A stretch of DNA of 64,000 nt from Leifsonia sp. Root227 (GTDB taxonomy: Bacteria; Actinomycetota; Actinomycetes; Actinomycetales; Microbacteriaceae). Location of the stretch: assembly GCF_001428745.1 (NCBI RefSeq), contig NZ_LMIO01000002.1, positions 62,001-126,000 of the forward strand, written 5' to 3'. The notes beneath the pieces are model-generated. The model was not told the DNA's origin. It did not search any database and worked only from the letters and a program-made list of their open reading frames with translations. A program made the position numbers and the translations under genes. Positions 1-8,972 of this stretch are shown one piece after another; position 1 is the stretch's first letter; every line of letters starts with the position of its first letter.

Positions 1-1
1 G

Positions 2-2236
2 CCGGCGCGCGTGCGTGCCAGAGACGGCGCGCCGAACGTGATCGTGGTGCTGCTCGACGACCTCGGATTCAGCGACCTCTCGCCGTTCGGCAGCGAGATC
101 GCCACCCCGGCCGTGCAGGAGCTCGCCGAGACCGGTTACCGGTTCACGAACTACCACTCCACTCCGGTCTGTTCCCCTGCACGCGCAGCGCTGCTCACCG
201 GGCTCAACCCGCATCGCGCGGGGTTCGCGTCCGTGGTGCACGCCGATCCCGGATTCCCCGGCTATGTGATGGAGATCGCGGACGACGTGCCGACCATCGC
301 CGAGTCGTTCCGCGCATCCGGATATGCCACCTTCATGGTCGGCAAGTGGCACCTGACCACGGAGTCGAAGATGCACGACGGAGCGGACAAGGCGTCCTGG
401 CCGCTGCAGCGCGGCTTCGATCGCTACTACGGCTCGATGGACGGCTTCACCACGCTGTTCCACCCGCACCGGCTGGTGAGCGACAACAGCCCGGTCACAG
501 TCGACGAGTTCCCCGACGACTACTACCTGACCGACGACCTCACCGACCGCGCCATCGGGATGATCCGAGGGCTGCGCGCCAACGACGGCGACAAGCCGTT
601 CTTCCTCTACTTCGCACACCACGCCGTGCACGGCCCGATCCAGGCGAAGGCCGCAGACATCGCGACGTATCGCGGCGCGTACGAGCGCGGCTGGGACCAC
701 ATCCGGTCGGAGCGGTTCGCCAGGCAGGTGCGCGACGGGCTGTTCCCGCCGCACACGGTCCCAGCGCCGCGCAACGAGGAGCCGCTCGCCCCCGTGGCGG
801 CGTGGGACGAGCTCAGCGACGAGCAGCGCGCGCTGTTCGCCCGCTACATGGAGGTCTACGCCGCGGCGGTCGACAACGTCGACCAGAATCTCGCGCGGCT
901 GATGGATGCGCTGCGCGCGTCGGGCGAGTACGAGAACACGATCGTCGTCGTCGCCTCCGACAACGGAGGCACGGGCGAGGGCGGCCCAGAAGGCACCCGC
1001 AGCTACTTCAGCCAGTTCGTGCAGCTCGCCGGGCTCCCGGCAGACTGGGAGCGCGACGTGGACCGCGACCCGGAGCTGATCGGCGGTCCGCGCGTGTTCG
1101 CGCACTATCCGGCGGGATGGGCGTACGCGTCGAACACGCCGTTCCGTCTTTACAAGGGCGCGACGTACGAGGGCGGCATCCGCGTGCCCCTGGTGGTCTC
1201 CTGGCCGGCCGGGCTGCCGCGCGCTGCCGGAGACAGCGGTGTGCGGGACCAGTACACCTACGTCACCGACCTCGGTCAGACCCTGCTCTCGCTCGCCGGG
1301 GTCGCGCCGCTGTCCTCCCGCGCGGGTCTCACCGCCAAGGAGGTCGACGGCGTGCCGTTCGACAGCGTGCTGCTGGATGCGTCAGCGCCGGCGGTGCGCA
1401 CCGAGCAGTACTCGGAGTTCGCCGGCAACCGCGCATTCGTCAGCGGCCGCTGGAAGATCGTCACCGACCACCACTGGGCCGATGCGTTCACCGACGCCGA
1501 GTGGCGGCTCTACGACCTCGACGCCGACCCCACCGAGCGTGTGGACCTGGCGGGGACGCATCCAGAGCTAGTCGCCGAGCTGGCCGAGCAGTGGCGTGCA
1601 GCGGGCTGGTGGAACACGGTGTTCCCGCTCGGGGACGACGGCTCGCTGTTCACCCAGCGGCCGTCGACGGAGCTGGAGCTCGAGCGGCCGGTGACGCTCT
1701 ACCCAGGGACGCCGACGCTGGAGCGGTTCCGCGCGAGCAAGCTCACCAAGCTGCGCAGCTTCGACGTCGTCGTGCGCGCCGACCTCGCGTCGGGGGAGGG
1801 CACCCTTGTCGCCCACGGCGACCAGGGCGGCGGTTACGTGCTGCGCGTGTCGGACGGATCGTTGACGCTCGCATACAACGAGTACGGCAGGATGCACAGG
1901 GTCGCGGTGCCGCTCGTCGCCCTGGGCGGACAGGACGTGACGCTGCGCTTCGAGGCGCTGCCCGGCATCCGGTGGCTGATCGGCGTCGAAGCGGGCGGCG
2001 CGCGCGTCGCCTCGCTCGGCCCGGTCCTGCAGCTCGTGGGCATGGCGCCGTTCACCGGCATCAGCGTCGGCGTCGATCGCGGCGGCCCTGTCGACTGGGA
2101 CGTGTACGAGCAGCGCGGGTCTTTCCCGTTCGGTGGCGCGCTGCGTTCTGTGCGCTACCTGCCGGGCGACAAGGCGGACGAGAACCCGGAGGTCATCGTG
2201 CCGATCGAGCGGGAGATCGCGCGCATCTACGAGTGA
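2..2236 (+). CDS. Arylsulfatase (formylglycine-type sulfatase), 5' end cut by window edge
   Basis: Alkaline-phosphatase-superfamily sulfatase that hydrolyses sulfate esters. Counting from the GTG at 11, the signature C-S-P-A-R begins at Cys54, the residue oxidised to formylglycine in this family. The N-terminal NVIVVLLDD metal site (Asp16-17), GKWHL (about 112) and ASDNGG (about 313) are present. After the sulfatase fold there are about 200 residues of beta-rich C-terminal sequence, as in large AtsA-type enzymes. The frame is open to base 2 and the fold starts almost at once, so the true start probably lies upstream; the GTG at 11 cannot be judged because its upstream region is missing. No signal peptide is visible. 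It ends at a strong bidirectional terminator facing the aldehyde dehydrogenase. Substrate unknown; release of phenol or carbohydrate sulfate would fit the oxidative genes that follow. Confidence 0.9.
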   Translation, partial: PARVRARDGAPNVIVVLLDDLGFSDLSPFGSEIATPAVQELAETGYRFTNYHSTPVCSPARAALLTGLNPHRAGFASVVHADPGFPGYVMEIADDVPTIAESFRASGYATFMVGKWHLTTESKMHDGADKASWPLQRGFDRYYGSMDGFTTLFHPHRLVSDNSPVTVDEFPDDYYLTDDLTDRAIGMIRGLRANDGDKPFFLYFAHHAVHGPIQAKAADIATYRGAYERGWDHIRSERFARQVRDGLFPPHTVPAPRNEEPLAPVAAWDELSDEQRALFARYMEVYAAAVDNVDQNLARLMDALRASGEYENTIVVVASDNGGTGEGGPEGTRSYFSQFVQLAGLPADWERDVDRDPELIGGPRVFAHYPAGWAYASNTPFRLYKGATYEGGIRVPLVVSWPAGLPRAAGDSGVRDQYTYVTDLGQTLLSLAGVAPLSSRAGLTAKEVDGVPFDSVLLDASAPAVRTEQYSEFAGNRAFVSGRWKIVTDHHWADAFTDAEWRLYDLDADPTERVDLAGTHPELVAELAEQWRAAGWWNTVFPLGDDGSLFTQRPSTELELERPVTLYPGTPTLERFRASKLTKLRSFDVVVRADLASGEGTLVAHGDQGGGYVLRVSDGSLTLAYNEYGRMHRVAVPLVALGGQDVTLRFEALPGIRWLIGVEAGGARVASLGPVLQLVGMAPFTGISVGVDRGGPVDWDVYEQRGSFPFGGALRSVRYLPGDKADENPEVIVPIEREIARIYE

Positions 2237-2249
2237 GCCCACCCAGCGA

Positions 2250-2283
2250 AACGGCCGCGACCCCCTCCGGAGTCGCGGCCGTT
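2250..2283. terminator. Bidirectional intrinsic terminator
   Basis: Perfect 12-bp inverted repeat AACGGCCGCGAC (2250-2261) and its complement (2272-2283) around a 10-nt loop, between the convergent 3' ends of the sulfatase (2236) and the aldehyde dehydrogenase (2312). The AA/TT ends give a short U tract in each direction. Confidence 0.85.
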
Positions 2284-2311
2284 CCTGCATCCGCTCGGTT
2301 CACTGCATTCG

Positions 2312-3751
2312 TCAGTAGTGCAGCCACACCGACTTGGTCTCGGTGTACGCGTCGATCGCCCACGGGCCCATCTCGCGGCCCCAGCCGCTCGCCTTGTAGC
2401 CGCCCCACGGCGCCGCCATGTCGGGGATGGACGGCATGTTCACGAACACCGCACCGGCGCGGATGCCGTTGGCGAGCCGCTGCGAGGTGGCGATGTCCTT
2501 GGTCCAGACCGTCGCGGCCAGGCCGTACTCCGTGTCGTTGGCGCGGGCGATGATCGCGTCGAGCTCGTCCTCGTCCTCGTAGCTGGTGATCGAGAGCACT
2601 GGACCGAAGATCTCGTCGTGCATGATCGTCATCTCGTCGGTGACGCCGGCGAACACGGTCGGAGTGAAGAAGTAGCCGTCGCGGTCGGCGCGGACGCCTC
2701 CGGTGACAAGCTCCGCGCCCTGCTGCCTGCCGACCTCCACGAGGCGCTCCACGTGGCCGAGGTGCTTGGCGGAGACGAGCGGGCCGAGGTCGACGCCCTC
2801 CTCCATACCATTGCCGAGCCGCAGCCCTGCGACACCGCCGGCGAGCTTCTCGACGAACTCCGCCTCGCGCTTCTTGTCGACGTAGAACCGCGTGTACGCG
2901 GCGCAGACCTGCCCGGAGTTCAGGATGCTGCCGGCGATGTTTCCTCCGACCGCCGCGTCGATGTCGGCGTCCGCCGCGATGATCGACGGCGCCTTCCCTC
3001 CCAGCTCCAGCGTGAGGCGCTTGAGGTTGGAGTCCGCGCTCGCGCGGGTGATGATGCGGCCGACGGCGGTGGAGCCGGTGTACGACAGATGGTCCACATC
3101 CATGTGCTCGCTGAGCAGCGCGCCGGTCGCGCCGTCACCGGTCACCAGGTTGACCACGCCGCTCGGGATGCCGGCCTCCGCACAGAGCTCCACCAGACGG
3201 ATGCTGGTGAGCGGGGTGACCTCGCTGGGCTTGATGACCACGGTGTTGCCGGTGGCGAGTGCGGGGGCGAGCTTCCAGGCGAGGATCATCAGCGGGAAGT
3301 TCCACGGCGTGACCAGCGCGTTCACGCCGACAGGCTCGCGGCGCGTGTAGTGCAGGGTGTCGGGGAACGACACAGGGTTGACGGTGCCCTGGATCTTGGT
3401 GACCCAGCCGGCGTAGTAGCGGAAGTGCTCTGCTGCTCCGGTGACGCTGACCATTTTGGAGATGCCGAGCGGCTGGCCCTGGTCGCGCGTCTCCAGGGCG
3501 GCGAGCTCGTCGTGATGCTCGTCGATCAGGTCGGCGAGACGGAACAGCAGCGCCGCACGCTGGATCGGCAGGAGCCCTGCCCACTCGGCCTTTCCGAGGG
3601 CGGCGCGGGCGGAGGCGACCGCCGCATCCACGTCGGCACGGGATGCGGTGCCGACCTCCTCGATGACCTGCTCCGTTGCGGGGTCGACGGTGGCGATGGC
3701 GCCGCCGGACGCTTCCGTCCACTCGCCGTCGATGAACAGTTTGGTGGCCAC
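2312..3751 (-). CDS. NAD(P)-dependent aldehyde dehydrogenase
   Basis: ALDH-superfamily enzyme oxidising an aldehyde to its acid, 479 residues, the usual length. The start is the GTG at 3751, preceded by AAAGGAGC seven bases away; the longer open frame upstream has no family similarity. Visible landmarks are the N-terminal LFIDGEW, TPWNFPLM in the cofactor domain (about 148), KPSE (174), TLELGGK with general base Glu249, and the catalytic Cys283 in SGQVCAA. By ALDH family knowledge it is a phenylacetaldehyde/betaine-aldehyde type; the exact substrate cannot be fixed. It is divergent from a GMC oxidoreductase, a common alcohol-to-aldehyde-to-acid pairing, and could also take aldehydes made by the amine oxidase at 21-23 kb. 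It ends at the terminator shared with the sulfatase. Confidence 0.92.
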   Translation of the reverse strand: MATKLFIDGEWTEASGGAIATVDPATEQVIEEVGTASRADVDAAVASARAALGKAEWAGLLPIQRAALLFRLADLIDEHHDELAALETRDQGQPLGISKMVSVTGAAEHFRYYAGWVTKIQGTVNPVSFPDTLHYTRREPVGVNALVTPWNFPLMILAWKLAPALATGNTVVIKPSEVTPLTSIRLVELCAEAGIPSGVVNLVTGDGATGALLSEHMDVDHLSYTGSTAVGRIITRASADSNLKRLTLELGGKAPSIIAADADIDAAVGGNIAGSILNSGQVCAAYTRFYVDKKREAEFVEKLAGGVAGLRLGNGMEEGVDLGPLVSAKHLGHVERLVEVGRQQGAELVTGGVRADRDGYFFTPTVFAGVTDEMTIMHDEIFGPVLSITSYEDEDELDAIIARANDTEYGLAATVWTKDIATSQRLANGIRAGAVFVNMPSIPDMAAPWGGYKASGWGREMGPWAIDAYTETKSVWLHY

Positions 3752-3820
3752 TTTCGTGCTCCTTTGCGTAGCCGGACGAGACGCGTGGCCGCCGCAGCTG
3801 GACGCCCACGCAAGCAGTAT

Positions 3821-3839
3821 CCGTGCGGCGGACGCACGG
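3821..3839. promoter_or_regulatory. Inverted repeat in the ALDH/GMC divergent promoter
   Basis: CCGTGC (3821-3826) and GCACGG (3834-3839) form a dyad with a 7-base spacer midway in the 200-bp region between the divergent starts at 3751 and 3952. Position suggests an operator. It does not resemble the AT-rich dyad shared by the regulon further along, so this pair is probably controlled separately. Confidence 0.3.
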
Positions 3840-3951
3840 TGTCTTGACCGGTGCGGCACGAGCGTTGTCGGTGAGCGAATGGTCGGCCGGGGGCCGTTCC
3901 CCCGCGTGCGCGTGGCGTGCGACCCTCGGGAGGACTCGAGGGAGAGGAACC

Positions 3952-5544
3952 GTGGTGGAGACAGTGGATGCGCACGGCCAGGTCGCGCAGGAGCGGGAGC
4001 GGGAGCGGGAGCGGTTCGCGCAGGCAGCTCGCAGCGTGATCGTCATCGGAGCGGGATCCGCCGGGTCTGTCGTCGCCAGGCGCCTGGCAGACGCCGGCGT
4101 CGCCGTGACCGTGCTCGAAGCGGGAGGGGAGGACACCAACCCGGCCATCCACGACCCCAGCAGGATGGGCGAGCTCTGGCACAGCGCGGACGACTGGGAC
4201 TACTTCACCGTGCCGCAGGAGCACGCGGCAGGCCGCAGGCTGCACCTGCCGCGCGGCAAGGTGCTCGGCGGCTCGCACTCGCTCAACGCGATGATCTGGG
4301 TGCGCTGCGCCCCCGCCGACTTCGACCACTGGGCGTCGCTCGGCAACGACGGCTGGGCGTGGAGCGACGTGCTCCCCGTCTACCGGGCGATCGAGCGCTC
4401 CTCCGGTGGCGCATCCGAGCTGCGCGGTGCCGACGGGCTTCTCGACGTGACAGACGACTACCCTCTCGACCCCATCCAGCAGTCGATCGTCGACGCCGCG
4501 GTCGAAGAGGGGTTGGAGCGCAATCCGGACTACAACGGCGATCACCTCGACGGCGTCTCGCAGCAGCAGATCACCGTGCGAGACGGACGCAGGCTCAACA
4601 CCTACCTCGCCTACCTCAAGCCGGCGCGCGACCGCGTCGACGTGCGCACGGGATGCTGGGTGCACCGCCTCCTGATCGCGGACGGGGACGACGGACTCCC
4701 GCGCGTGGTCGGCGTCGAGTTCGAGCGGAACGGCGAGGTGCAGGAGCTGCGCGCCGACGAGGTCGTGCTGTGCGCCGGCGCGCTGGACTCTCCGCGCATC
4801 CTGCTGCGCTCCGGCATCGGACCCGCAGGCGAGCTCGCTGCCGTCGGCATCGACTCCGTCGTCGACCTGCCGGGCGTGGGGAAGAACCTGCACGACCACC
4901 TGCTCTCCCCGGTGATCTTCACGACGGAGCGCGAGGTCGGCGCACCGAGGGAAGGCGTCTCGGTGACCCAGTCGCACCTGTTCTGGAAGTCCGACCCCGG
5001 CCTCGACGTGCCGGACACCCAGCCCATCCACTTCTCCGTGCCGATGTACCAGGACGGCATGACGGGACCGGCGGACGGGTTCAGCCTGATGGCCGGGATC
5101 GTCTCCCCGAAGGCGCGCGGCAGCGTGACCCTGTCCGGCCCAGGCGCGCACGACCCGCTGCTGATCGATCTGGATGCACTCGGTCACGCCGACGACGTGG
5201 CCTCCCTGGTCGCATCGGTGCGGCAGTGCCGCAGCATCGGCCGACGCCCGGCGCTCGCCGCCTGGGGCGCGACAGAGCTGTACCCTGGCCCCGACATCGG
5301 CGACGGCGACGACCTCGCCGACTACGTGCGGTCCACCGCCGTCACGTACCACCACCAGGTGGGGACGTGCGCGATGGGGGTGGATGCGCAGGCCGTGGTG
5401 AGCCCGCGGCTGCGCGTGCACGGGCTGAACGGCGTGCGCGTCGCCGACGCGTCGATCATGCCGCGGGTGACGACCGGGAACACGAACGCGCCGAGCGTGC
5501 TGATCGGGGAGAAGGCGGCGGCGTTCATTCTGTCGGGGGAATGA
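3952..5544 (+). CDS. GMC-family FAD oxidoreductase (choline/alcohol dehydrogenase type)
   Basis: Glucose-methanol-choline oxidoreductase of 530 residues, the normal family size, oxidising an alcohol with FAD. The start is the GTG at 3952 (or 3955), behind GGAGAGGAACC; the frame before it is not conserved. The dinucleotide-binding motif GAGSAG is at 33-38, followed by VLEAGG. LPRGKVLGGS with AMIWVR forms the FAD-contact region, and the C-terminal HHQVGTCAMG and MPRVTTGNTNAP motifs carry the family's catalytic His and second active-site residue. An acidic/Arg-rich stretch (ERERERER) precedes the fold. Divergent from the aldehyde dehydrogenase, so the two likely act in sequence. Its last 20 bases overlap the 3' end of the convergent MFS gene. 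The acceptor (oxygen or electron carrier) is unknown. Confidence 0.9.
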   Translation: MVETVDAHGQVAQERERERERFAQAARSVIVIGAGSAGSVVARRLADAGVAVTVLEAGGEDTNPAIHDPSRMGELWHSADDWDYFTVPQEHAAGRRLHLPRGKVLGGSHSLNAMIWVRCAPADFDHWASLGNDGWAWSDVLPVYRAIERSSGGASELRGADGLLDVTDDYPLDPIQQSIVDAAVEEGLERNPDYNGDHLDGVSQQQITVRDGRRLNTYLAYLKPARDRVDVRTGCWVHRLLIADGDDGLPRVVGVEFERNGEVQELRADEVVLCAGALDSPRILLRSGIGPAGELAAVGIDSVVDLPGVGKNLHDHLLSPVIFTTEREVGAPREGVSVTQSHLFWKSDPGLDVPDTQPIHFSVPMYQDGMTGPADGFSLMAGIVSPKARGSVTLSGPGAHDPLLIDLDALGHADDVASLVASVRQCRSIGRRPALAAWGATELYPGPDIGDGDDLADYVRSTAVTYHHQVGTCAMGVDAQAVVSPRLRVHGLNGVRVADASIMPRVTTGNTNAPSVLIGEKAAAFILSGE

Positions 5545-6787
5545 CAGGAGAGACAGGAGTGGCGGGAGCGCGGAGCAGGCGCGGCACGACGGCCCAGGCG
5601 AGCACCCCTGCGATGGTGGCCGCGATGGCCACAGTGAGCGCCATCGCGATCGCCGTCGACCCGCCGAGCGAGGCGAACGGCCCGACGATCGGCCCGACCG
5701 TGAACGTGACGGTGCCGAGCACCGCCGCCGCTGTTCCCGCGCGCGCCGAGTGGGAGCCGAGGGCGAGCGTTGTGCCGTTCGGTCCGCCGACGCCGGCCGA
5801 GAACAGGAACAGCGCGAGCGAGGCGAGGATGCCGGGCAGCCCCCAGCCGAGCAGCACGGAGCAGAGCAGCAGCAGAGCGGCCGCCGCTGTCGCAAGCTGG
5901 CCGGTGAGGTACATCCGCGCCGGTCCGATTCGCCGGACGAGCAGGCGGCTGAGCTGCGCGCCGAGCAGATTGGCGAGTGCGTTGACGGCGAAGAACAGGC
6001 TGAAGAACTGCGGACTGAGGCCGTACTGGTCCTGCAGCACGAAGCTCGACATCGACAGGTAGGCGAAGAACGCGGCTCCACCGGCGGCGGCCGCGATCAC
6101 GATCACGACGAACAGCCGGTCGCGCAGCAGTTCGCGCAGGTGGGTCGCCGTGGTCCGCAGACCGCCGCTGTGCCGCATCCCGGGCGGCAGCGACTCCGTC
6201 AGGCCGGTGAGGGCGATGACGAACAGGGCGAGGCCGATGCCGGTCAGCACCAGGAAGATCCCGCGCCAGCCCATCACCAGGGCGAGGGTGCCCCCGACGA
6301 CCGGCGCGACGATCGGAGCGGATGCGCTGACCACTGCGAGCAGCGACAGCATCCGCGAGAGGTCGACGCCGCTGTACATGTCGCGTGCGACCGCCATCGT
6401 GATCACCAGCCCAGCCGACCCTGCGAGCCCCTGCAGCAGCCGGGCGACGAGCAGCACCTGGATGTTCGGGGCGAGCACGCAGGCGAGGGAGAACAGCGTG
6501 AACAGGGCGACGCCGATCAGCAGCGGCCGGCGTCGACCGTACCGGTCGCTGAGCGGCCCGGCGACGAGCTGGCCGATGCCGAGGCCGATCATGCAGACCG
6601 ACATGGTCGCCTGGGCGAGCGCGTCGCTGGTGCCGAGAGAAGCGGCGAGCTGCGGCAGCTGCGGCAGATAGAGGTCCATCGACAGCGGCCCGAACGCCTC
6701 GAGCAGGCCGAGCACCAGGATGCTGCGGCGCACGCTCATCACCGGAATCACCGCCGTCTGCTGCGCGGCGGGCGACGGCGTGGTCAC
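5525..6787 (-). CDS. MFS exporter, Bcr/CflA drug-resistance type
   Basis: Twelve-helix major facilitator of 420 residues. The first helix (VLGLLEAFGPLSMDLYLPQLP) carries the D-x-Y-x-P pattern typical of Bcr/CflA proton-driven drug exporters, and LSDRYGRRRP is MFS motif A in the loop after helix 2. The GTG start overlaps the stop of the upstream esterase by GTGA, so translation is coupled. It is the last gene of the operon that begins with the zinc alcohol dehydrogenase at 11198. An exporter inside a catabolic operon suggests removal of a toxic substrate or intermediate. The family is broad (bicyclomycin, chloramphenicol, peptides), so the cargo is unknown. Its 3' end overlaps the convergent GMC gene by 20 bases. 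Confidence 0.88.
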   Translation of the reverse strand: MTTPSPAAQQTAVIPVMSVRRSILVLGLLEAFGPLSMDLYLPQLPQLAASLGTSDALAQATMSVCMIGLGIGQLVAGPLSDRYGRRRPLLIGVALFTLFSLACVLAPNIQVLLVARLLQGLAGSAGLVITMAVARDMYSGVDLSRMLSLLAVVSASAPIVAPVVGGTLALVMGWRGIFLVLTGIGLALFVIALTGLTESLPPGMRHSGGLRTTATHLRELLRDRLFVVIVIAAAAGGAAFFAYLSMSSFVLQDQYGLSPQFFSLFFAVNALANLLGAQLSRLLVRRIGPARMYLTGQLATAAAALLLLCSVLLGWGLPGILASLALFLFSAGVGGPNGTTLALGSHSARAGTAAAVLGTVTFTVGPIVGPFASLGGSTAIAMALTVAIAATIAGVLAWAVVPRLLRAPATPVSPVIPPTE

Positions 6788-7800
6788 GCGACCGGTGTCG
6801 AAGCTGGAAGGCGCAGCGTGCGGCGCAGCCAGCTGTCCCTGGCGTCGAGGGCCGCTCTCGACACGATGGCGTCCGGCGAGAAGCCGGAGAAGCCGTGGTA
6901 GGCGCCGGACCAGACGTGGAGCTCCGCCTGGCCGCCCTCCGCCCAGATCCGGAGCGCGTACGCGATCGACTCGTCGCGGAACACCTCGGCGGCGCCGACC
7001 TCGATGTATGCGGGAGGCAGGCCGGACAGGGCGGCTGCCCGAGCGGGCGCGGAGTACGGCGACACCCGGTCGGTGAACCGGTCGGAGCCGAGGATCGCAT
7101 CCCAGGCCGTGTCGTTGTTGTTGCGATCCCAGGCGCCGATGCCGTCGTACTGGCGGCTGGAGACGGTCTCGTTGCGGTCGTCGAGCATCGGGCAGTTGAG
7201 GAGCTGCCCGGCGAGCACGGGACCACCCCTGTCCCTGGCCATCAGGGCGACGGCGGCCGACAGGCCGCCTCCCGCGCTCGCCCCGGACACGATGATGCGC
7301 GCAGGGTCGACGCCCAGCTCTGCCGCGTTCGCCGCGAACCAGAGGAGGGCGGCGTAGCAGTCCTCCCCGGCTGCCGTGCCAGGGTGCTCGGGGGAGAGCC
7401 GGTACTCGACGGCGACGCCGACGGCGCCGTACTGCTCGGCCAGGTCGATCAGCTCGCCCGTGCCGAAGAACCGCGTGCCCAGCACCTGCCCTCCTCCGTG
7501 GATGCTCAGCACGCCTGGCGCATCCTGTGCCGGTCCGGCGGACGCCCGCTGCGGCCGGACGATGGTGATCTCCACGTCTGGCGCGCCATCAGGGCCGGGG
7601 ACGACCCGATGCTCCGCCGTGACAGCGCGCCCGGCGACCTGCGCCTCGATCGGCGGGATGATCGTGGCGAAGTGCGCGCGGTTGGCGAGGATGGTGTCAG
7701 CCCGCAGCGGGATGCCTTCCACCAGCTCGAGGAACGCAGCGAGGCCCGGCTCGAGCGCGGGGTCGTACGGCACCGGGCGGATTGTGGAGTCGAGCGTCAT
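6784..7800 (-). CDS. HSL-family alpha/beta-hydrolase (esterase 1)
   Basis: Carboxylesterase-like protein (alpha/beta-hydrolase fold-3, hormone-sensitive-lipase family), 338 residues. It shows the oxyanion motif HGGG (101-104), the nucleophile elbow G-A-S175-A-G and YRLSPEHP upstream of it. The acid residue lies in EVGAAEVFRDES and the catalytic His in WSGAYHGF near the C-terminus. The ATG at 7800 has AAAGGGA five bases upstream. It is a close paralogue of the next gene upstream (7913-8914): the two share the same motif order and long identical segments (SAAVALMARDR, AGQLL.CPM.D), so a tandem duplication is evident. It overlaps the MFS gene by 4 bases. It probably hydrolyses a short-chain or aryl ester; no substrate can be named. 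Confidence 0.88.
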   Translation of the reverse strand: MTLDSTIRPVPYDPALEPGLAAFLELVEGIPLRADTILANRAHFATIIPPIEAQVAGRAVTAEHRVVPGPDGAPDVEITIVRPQRASAGPAQDAPGVLSIHGGGQVLGTRFFGTGELIDLAEQYGAVGVAVEYRLSPEHPGTAAGEDCYAALLWFAANAAELGVDPARIIVSGASAGGGLSAAVALMARDRGGPVLAGQLLNCPMLDDRNETVSSRQYDGIGAWDRNNNDTAWDAILGSDRFTDRVSPYSAPARAAALSGLPPAYIEVGAAEVFRDESIAYALRIWAEGGQAELHVWSGAYHGFSGFSPDAIVSRAALDARDSWLRRTLRLPASTPVA

Positions 7801-7832
7801 TGCTGTCCCTTTCGTGCTGGCGGGGGGTGGTG

Positions 7833-7911
7833 GTGCGCGCTTTCGTGCTGGTGCGCGCTTTCGTGCTGGTGCGCGCTTTCGTGCTGGTGCGCGCTTTCGT
7901 GCTGGTGCGCG
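7833..7911. repeat. 18-bp tandem repeat, 4.4 copies, between duplicated esterase genes
   Basis: GTGCGCGCTTTCGTGCTG is repeated exactly at 7833, 7851, 7869 and 7887, with a partial fifth copy to 7911. It fills nearly all of the 112-base gap between the two esterase genes. On the transcribed strand each unit contains GCACGAAAG, which matches the leader just before the ribosome site of esterase 1, so the array looks like expansion of the 5' leader. Confidence 0.9.
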
Positions 7912-7912
7912 G

Positions 7913-8914
7913 TCAGCGGCCGAGGATGCGGCGCAGCCAGGAGAACCGGGAGGCGAGCGCCGCCCTGGTCAGCTCGCTGCCCGGCGCATACATGTCGAAG
8001 CCGTGGAATCCGCCTGACCAGACGTGCAGCTCCGCTTCGCCGCCGACCGCCCAGATGCGCGAGGCGTATTCCACGTCTTCGTCGCGGAACGGCTCGGCCG
8101 CGCCCACCTCGACGAACGCAGGCGGCAGGCCGCTCAGATCGGCGGCGCGGGTCGGCGCTGCGTAGGCTGGCGCCTCCGTGCTGTACGCGAGCTCTTCGCC
8201 CAGCACGCACTCCCAGGCGAGCAGATTGGCCTCGCGGGTCCAGGTGCCGATCCCCGCATACTGGTGGCTCGACACGGTGGTGTTGGTGTTGTCGATCATC
8301 GGGCAGAGCAGCAGCTGCCCTGCGATGGCAGGGCCCCTGCGGTCGCGCGCCATCAGGGCGACGGCGGCGGAGAACCCTCCACCGGCGCTGCCGCCCATCA
8401 CGACGATCCTGTCCTGGTCGACGCCCAGCTCGGCGGCGTGCTCCGACAGCCAGGCGATGCCGGCATAGCAGTCCTCGACACCGGCGGGGAACGGATGCTC
8501 CGGAGCGAGCCGGTACTCGACGTTCACCGCGATCACGCCCAGCTCGGCCACCAGCTCGACCAGCCGCGCCGTCTCCCAGCTGCGGTGACCGACGATCATG
8601 CCGCCGCCGTGGATGTTGTAGAGCGCGGGAAGCGCTGCGCGGGTCGCGTCGTGGCCGCGCGGGGTGAGGACGGTGATCTCCAGGTCGGGGGCGCCCTCCG
8701 GGCCGGGGATGACGAGGTCGACGGCGTCGATCGGGAGGTCGCCGATGACCTCGGCGGCGCTCGGGAACAGGGTGTCCGCGCCCTCCCTGGAGAGGTGCAG
8801 GGTCTCCCTGCTGAGCGCGGGCTGCTGGTTCTGCGCCATGGCGTCGAGGACGGGGGCGATCTCCGGGTCGAACGGGACGCGGGTGACGGTGCTGGACTCT
8901 GCTGCGATGGTCAT
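7913..8914 (-). CDS. HSL-family alpha/beta-hydrolase (esterase 2)
   Basis: Paralogue of esterase 1, 333 residues from the ATG at 8914, chosen because AGGAG lies five bases upstream and the protein then starts at the same point as its sister. Motifs: IHGGG (101-105), YRLAPEHP, nucleophile Ser176 in G-G-S-A-G-G-G, acid residue in EVGAAEPFRDED, and His in WSGGFHGF. The elbow reads GGSAG here and GASAG in esterase 1, where most family members have GDSAG. The lid and N-terminal regions differ more than the core, which suggests different ester preferences. Third gene of the operon starting at 11198. An 18-bp tandem repeat separates it from esterase 1. Confidence 0.88.
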   Translation of the reverse strand: MTIAAESSTVTRVPFDPEIAPVLDAMAQNQQPALSRETLHLSREGADTLFPSAAEVIGDLPIDAVDLVIPGPEGAPDLEITVLTPRGHDATRAALPALYNIHGGGMIVGHRSWETARLVELVAELGVIAVNVEYRLAPEHPFPAGVEDCYAGIAWLSEHAAELGVDQDRIVVMGGSAGGGFSAAVALMARDRRGPAIAGQLLLCPMIDNTNTTVSSHQYAGIGTWTREANLLAWECVLGEELAYSTEAPAYAAPTRAADLSGLPPAFVEVGAAEPFRDEDVEYASRIWAVGGEAELHVWSGGFHGFDMYAPGSELTRAALASRFSWLRRILGR

Positions 8915-8972
8915 GCGTGCTCCTGGGGTGTGTGCTCTGCTGGATGGACGTGCCGGGGGTGCTTCGCCGTGC

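Noticed and set aside
2318-3847. Long open frame antisense to the aldehyde dehydrogenase
   Set aside because: Composition is Arg/Gly/Asp/Val-rich with no domain; it is the mirror of a real gene, as are most long frames here in high-GC DNA.
3526-6081. 851-codon minus-strand frame across several genes
   Set aside because: It crosses the aldehyde dehydrogenase, GMC and MFS genes in the wrong frames and has no recognisable domain.
7833-7911. Possible CRISPR or origin iterons
   Set aside because: The 18-bp units are directly adjacent, lie within an operon leader, and there is no rep gene or AT-rich region.
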